Below are positions 54,501 through 60,500 of a stretch of 64,000 nucleotides of DNA, in pieces. The DNA is from Leptidea sinapis. Lineage: Eukaryota > Arthropoda > Insecta > Lepidoptera > Pieridae. Position 1 is the stretch's first letter. Each line of letters starts with the position of its first letter. The notes beneath the pieces were generated by a model, which worked only from the letters and a program-made list of their open reading frames with translations, searched no databases and was not told the origin of the DNA. Position numbers and translations under genes: made by a program. Location of the stretch: the NCBI RefSeq assembly GCF_905404315.1, contig NC_066292.1:1612001-1676000 (forward strand), read 5' to 3'.

Positions 54501-57500
54501 TATGATGAATATGAATGTTTGTTTCCGAGATATGTATGTTTATTTGTATTTATGTATGTTTAAGTAAGTATATTGTATTAAATATATCGTTGTCTTGCAC
54601 CCATAGTACAGGCTATGCCTAGTTTGGGGCAAGATAATTTGTGTAAAGTGTATTATTTTTTTTTTATTACATCGTATTGCATAAACTTTGGTTATAAGAG
54701 AAAATTCGCACGTAATCGTACTTAATAATAATAATATCTAAGTACCTAATGCTATTTTCCGCAATTATTAAAATTAAAATTCAAGCATAATTAATGCTTA
54801 TAAGATTAAGGAGTATTTTAATTTTAACGTATAATGTAGCTATCTATTTTAATTTTGTCTTCTTGTAAATACAATGACGTCCACGTTAGGATCTAATTAA
54901 CATTGCTTGAAAACAATGCATTAATATTGAACAACAGTGATCTGAGATTCGAGTAGGTACATAAAATTTGTTACTTTTAAAATTAGCGACACTTATTAAT
55001 GGTATTTTCGTCAGTTTGGTGGGTAGTTATTTTTTTTTGTATGAAAATACGGGAGGAGACGAACAGGACGTTCAGCTGATGGTAATTGATGCCTTTATCA
55101 TTCTTGAAAAACCCAAAAATTTTGAGTGGCACTACAATTGTAAAGTAATTTAACTAGCTACGGCGCCCTTCGTGCCGACACATAGTAGTAATGGGTACTT
55201 AAAACGCAGACCTATATTTTACTACCAACGCATATAAAGCGGGATTTTTCACTATCCGAGATTTGATATGATTGGATTACTACTCAGACGCTACTCGTAC
55301 AGTGTAAATCCGAATGTATTCTAATGAGTACTCCAATACTATCTAACTTGTACAAGTCCAGTCTGCCCTCAGGTCTCAGACAGTGAAAACCCCGCTTAAA
55401 GACGGCTTCAGTAATACCTTACATAAATGCGTAAATGTAATTCGTAAGCCATAACAACAGGCTTGCATTAAGGTCACCCGCTCGACTTATGTCTAGCGAT
55501 AAGTAATAAACAACGCCCTCATCCGTTTATAGGAAGCCCCGCGCGAGCACCCGATGATCCGATACGTTTATGTTCGCTAATTGACGAGCTCTCGCGTGGT
55601 TAACGCGATTTAACGAAACCGTACTCGAGAGCTTAATGTTGCGTGCCACTTCCAATGCAGAACGTACCAATTAATTAAAACGCGCGGAGACTAAGAAGAT
55701 ATACATTTACTGTGGTATTAATAAACACGAACTAAAGTTATTCCAAATTTAAAACTTTCGGCCTCAGAGCGCTTTCGCACTATGACCGATCTGAATCCGA
55801 TCTGTCCGATACGCTCCGGTGTAGTCGAAATCGGGTGACGGAAGCCGGATCTAGTGCGTAAACTACCATAGTTATATACAGAGTTCGGGGTGTCGTATGA
55901 TATAAATTCCGACAAGGCGACGAACCATAGTTTCAAAAACTTGATCGATGCCATTTTATTTATTTAATGATTTTTATAAACTACCTACCATCAAGTAAGG
56001 TATTCCAGTTGACACCATGCTTACGAGATGGAATGCATTCTTGAAGCAGGAAAGATAACAATACCTAGATTATACGCATGAGAAGAAAGAAGAAGATTCT
56101 ATAAAGTATTGTTTATAATTATTAATATCTAAGAATTCTATAATACGTTATTTATGCGAGTAGGTAATAGTTATTTATGCAAGTGTCGTGTAATAAGGGG
56201 TATTAACACACGAGGCGATGCCAAGTATGATAATAGTATCACATAAGTGTTTTAATACCTAATTATCAACAGTTGCATATAAGAATTTATCTACACGCAC
56301 AATATGAATCCTCTATAAAAGATTCTGAAACAGTCAGCATAATGCTAACATTAAAAAAGACAGTCCTAGTAACCGAAACCGAAAACGGATGATATTGTGT
56401 TGTACAGAATTTCATTCCAACACTCTCTTGGATGATGTAATGGTTATTAGGACATAACTGTTTTAGAATCTTTAATAGAGGATTTAAAGCATGGGTGTAG
56501 ATAAAATAACAAATGATATGGTTTCACACATATATTCACTCGTCACAGTTTCAACATGTAAATAATTAATAATGGGTACAGTTATTGGCCATTTCCGTAA
56601 CCGAGGCAATATAACGGCCTCAATACACCAACCACTTTACATCATCATAAGTTAAAGCCTGATGTGTTATGAATGCAATCACAACCTCAATGCATTTGAA
56701 TGAATACATTAACTGGTCTCCGACACGGTGGAACATCTGTTTAATTTATCTTTGCTCTTATCATAAAGAGAAAGTTATGTATAGGGGCTACATGAATACG
56801 ATACAAAAATTAATGAACATACAGTGAAATCGCCATCACCACTTGTATGCGTCATCAATTATTTTTGTACACCGTTATTCTGAAATTACCAAGAACAAAT
56901 GAATTATCAGTTATCATAACTGAAGAATAATAAAAACAAAAATGATCCCACGAGAATAGTAAATTATGAACAAATTACAACGACTAATTGTGTATGCATG
57001 CACAAAAAAGTAGGTATTCACAATTCACAATGCTATTAATGAATCTTTGCGTAAACATGATCTTTCGCTTAGCTTAGGTAAGTCCTTCTGTTTTGTTAGT
57101 GAGTATAACATCCATTATTTTTGGTAGGATGTCTAAAAAGTTTAATATACGTAATTATTCTGTTACTGTCCAGTACAAAAATCTGATTGCATTTATGATC
57201 TCTTTAAAATTGTACACAACGTGAATATCTTTTTGGAAATCATAGTTATATACGTCTATAGTTTACACTCTGTGATCCCTTCTACTTTTATAAAAACAAA
57301 ATAAATAAATCTAGATTCTAGAAACTTCATTTTAATCTTGCGCACATATCTATTTATCATTATTTATCTGGTTGTAAGTGATGAAGACCCCATTGTCTTG
57401 CAACGCCAGAGAAATTACAGAAGTGTTTCGTTTTTTCAAGTTACCTATTTTATATCGTTCTGGAAATACCGCACTAGGAAGTATATTCCGCAGTTCGATT

Positions 57501-60500
57501 GTTATTATTTTGTTTTAGCCAATTTAAAAGCTATGATTTTTGTTTCAGATCGGGTACCTCTAGTAACGCCTCAACGCCCTCAGCAAAGAAATTAGACGAG
57601 AAACCAAGCACGCCAATATCGAAGCCAGTTACGCCCACGTCAGGAGCGAGCGGCGTTGCCTCGGGCGCACCGCTCAAGGCCGCAGTGAAGCCCCCCGCGC
57701 TCCAGTACCCCTACCTGGGCAACGGGGCACACGACGCGTATGGACTGGCGGGTTATTCCGCGCGAGCGGCCCTGGCCTATGAGCCGCTGCGTCCGCCGAT
57801 AGGACCTTCGTCTCTTGCGCCAATTCCTGGCGGAAAGCCGTAAGTTTTTTCCATTCATAAAACTTATTTTTTGCTGTAGGGACATTTCATTCCTATTAAT
57901 TTTATTTAAATTCTCACAGGATGACATCGGTAAAAATATATACTTGAGAATAGATGATTATATCTGTATAAAAGATTTGCTGATCAAAGTAAGATTTGAC
58001 TGTGGCGGACAACATATGAGTCCCTCTGAGTCTATTTAAGTGTAAAATATTGCTGATGAAGCCCAGAAACATTTTATTTTTCCGTCGACGAGTGTCAAGT
58101 TGCACAAAATGTGGCATACTTTAGTGTAGAAGTCAGAAAGATGGAGCAATCTAGATAAATATCGTATTTGCAGGGCATATTCGTTCCACGTGTCAGCGGA
58201 GGGACAAATGCAGCCAGTGCCCTTTCCACCCGACGCGCTTATGGGCCCCGGGATTCCTCGGCATGCGCGGCAGGTTTCAGCCCTAGCACACGGCGAGGTC
58301 GTGTGTGCTGTGACGGTGTCGTCACCCACGAAGTACGTGTACACGGGCGGCAAGGGCTGCGTCAAGGTGTGGGACATCAGCCAGCCTAGCAAGGCGCCCG
58401 TCAGCCAACTGGACTGCTTGGTGAGTGGTAACTGTCGCCGATTCTGCACCCTGTCGGCATATCCCGAAACACGATCTACTCCGCCTCTATTCTATGGATT
58501 GACCGTGCGAGTCACGAGGTCCGAGACTTGTGACTCGAGATGTAGGCATAATATATGAAATACATCAGTACTTGCCTTGTCAAATTAGGTAAGATCACGT
58601 TAGTGCAGGTTTAGATGTTCTTTCTTGGATAAAACTTGAGCTCGACAGGCAGAGGTCCTTTAGTAGGTTATGGAGAAAATTTCTGGTGTATCTTTCGCAC
58701 CTACTTCTTAGCATGTAAATTAGCTTATTAACCAAACATCATATTTGAAACAGTGAACATTAATATCGAGTGACCATTATTGAAGAAATGTGGTGAAATG
58801 TGGAATGACTGCACCAATCTGTAGCCACTGTGGATGGAAGTGTTGGACAAGGCCGACTTAGGTATTAAAACCACAATCAGGTCGAGAAATACAAAGAATA
58901 AAAGAGTTTGTGTAAAGAGAAAAGAAATATGATAGGACCATGGCAAATTTAGGGTGTCTGGTATAATATGGCTGGGGTAGGCAAGGAAAAAGTAGTCTCG
59001 GGACAAGGTGAAAGCTCTCCAATAAATCTGGCAGTTTCTCTGGTGTTGCAACAGCACTTTGTGCCTTTGTCAATAAAAGCTTATAGATTTTGAACACAAT
59101 CAAATACCTAGTTTGTATAAGTTTGCTAATTTCAAGTACACGCACCTAAGTATCGCTGATCTAAGGACGATGCATACTATCCTTTCGTGATACAGTTTTT
59201 ACTATTACGAAACGATAGGGTTAATAAGTTTAATGACAGCCACTAAGTTACCTATAATAATGAAAGTTAACCTTGAATAATAATTAGTTATATTGTGTTT
59301 AGTTAATTGTGTATATTAAGAAGCTGTATAATGGTTGTTTTCATATTTTAATAATAAAGATATAAATATAATTTTCATCAGACTTGACCGTACCGTATAC
59401 CGTATAAGTTATACCTAATTATTACCGTAACGTAAGTAACATATCAAATATGAATAAAATTACGCTTTATCATACAGTCAATTTTCCACCTCATGAGCCA
59501 TTGCATTTTTTAGTCATAAGATGACGGGCATATTGATGTGATCTAAGTCTAAACCTCTGAGTGCATGAGTTTAAATTTCTTGACGACACACAGCTGTATC
59601 ATAATAACTTTCCAGGGCTAGCAGTGAATGTTTATTTATCAAGCAGGCCATGTTCGTTCATTTCATCACATATGTATTTTATTAAAAACAAATCTCAGCG
59701 ATCAAAGCGGTATATCTAAATTAATTGTGATAATTATTGGTTTCAGCAACGAGATAACTACATACGATCGGTGAAGCTCCTGCCCGACGGACGCACGCTC
59801 ATCGTCGGGGGCGAAGCCTCCAACCTGTCAATATGGGACCTCGCCTCCCCCACGCCGCGAATCAAGGCTGAGCTCACGTCTTCAGCGCCTGCTTGCTATG
59901 CGCTCGCTATTAGTCCCGACTCTAAGGTAAATCAACACATAAAAAATATGTATCTTATACAATCTAATACTCTCTGACATGTCCGGATTTTATTTTAAAT
60001 AAGATGGAATACAGTTATACTCTACCCCCCTTATTCGTAATAGTCTGCTAACTTAAACATTGCTAATTCTCACTCTGTCTTCTTCTATTGACCTAAGTCA
60101 GAAAGAAAAAACACTCCTAAGCGGCTGTTTAAAGTGCGAACCATTATGAATAAAGGGGTACACATTAGCTATTCAAATAAGCCTTTAATCTTTACGAGAG
60201 ATGACATTTAAACGAGATAAACTTAAAAGTCCGGACTTTTATCGAAATGTCAGGCTATTTGTCAGGACTTTTCAAATTACTAAATGGTAAATTTACTCAT
60301 GATCCTATCCCATGTAATTACTTACACATTTTATACCTATTTAAACATATTATACATTATACTAAACCATGGATAAATGACTTGATTAAATAACTATTTG
60401 TTTGTTACACTTCAGGTGTGCTTCAGCTGTTGTTCTGACGGTCATATCGCGGTATGGGATCTTCACAACCAGACGCTGGTGCGGCAGTTCCAAGGTCACA

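Larger units (their letters stand above)
52246..57548 (+). other. gro: gro intron e-f (5,303 nt)
   Basis: Contents: a 240-bp Tc1/mariner-type MITE (52676-52915) inside a repeat whose uninterrupted second copy is at about 53393-53455; a MITE (53581-53918); a plus-oriented tRNA-SINE (54417-54650); a truncated dispersed repeat (55041-55197); and a richer patch (55470-55690). Positions 55700-57500 are AT-rich with nothing recognisable. Confidence 0.85.

Noticed and set aside
58036..58449. 137-codon - strand ORF
   Set aside because: Antisense shadow of gro exon g, no family resemblance.
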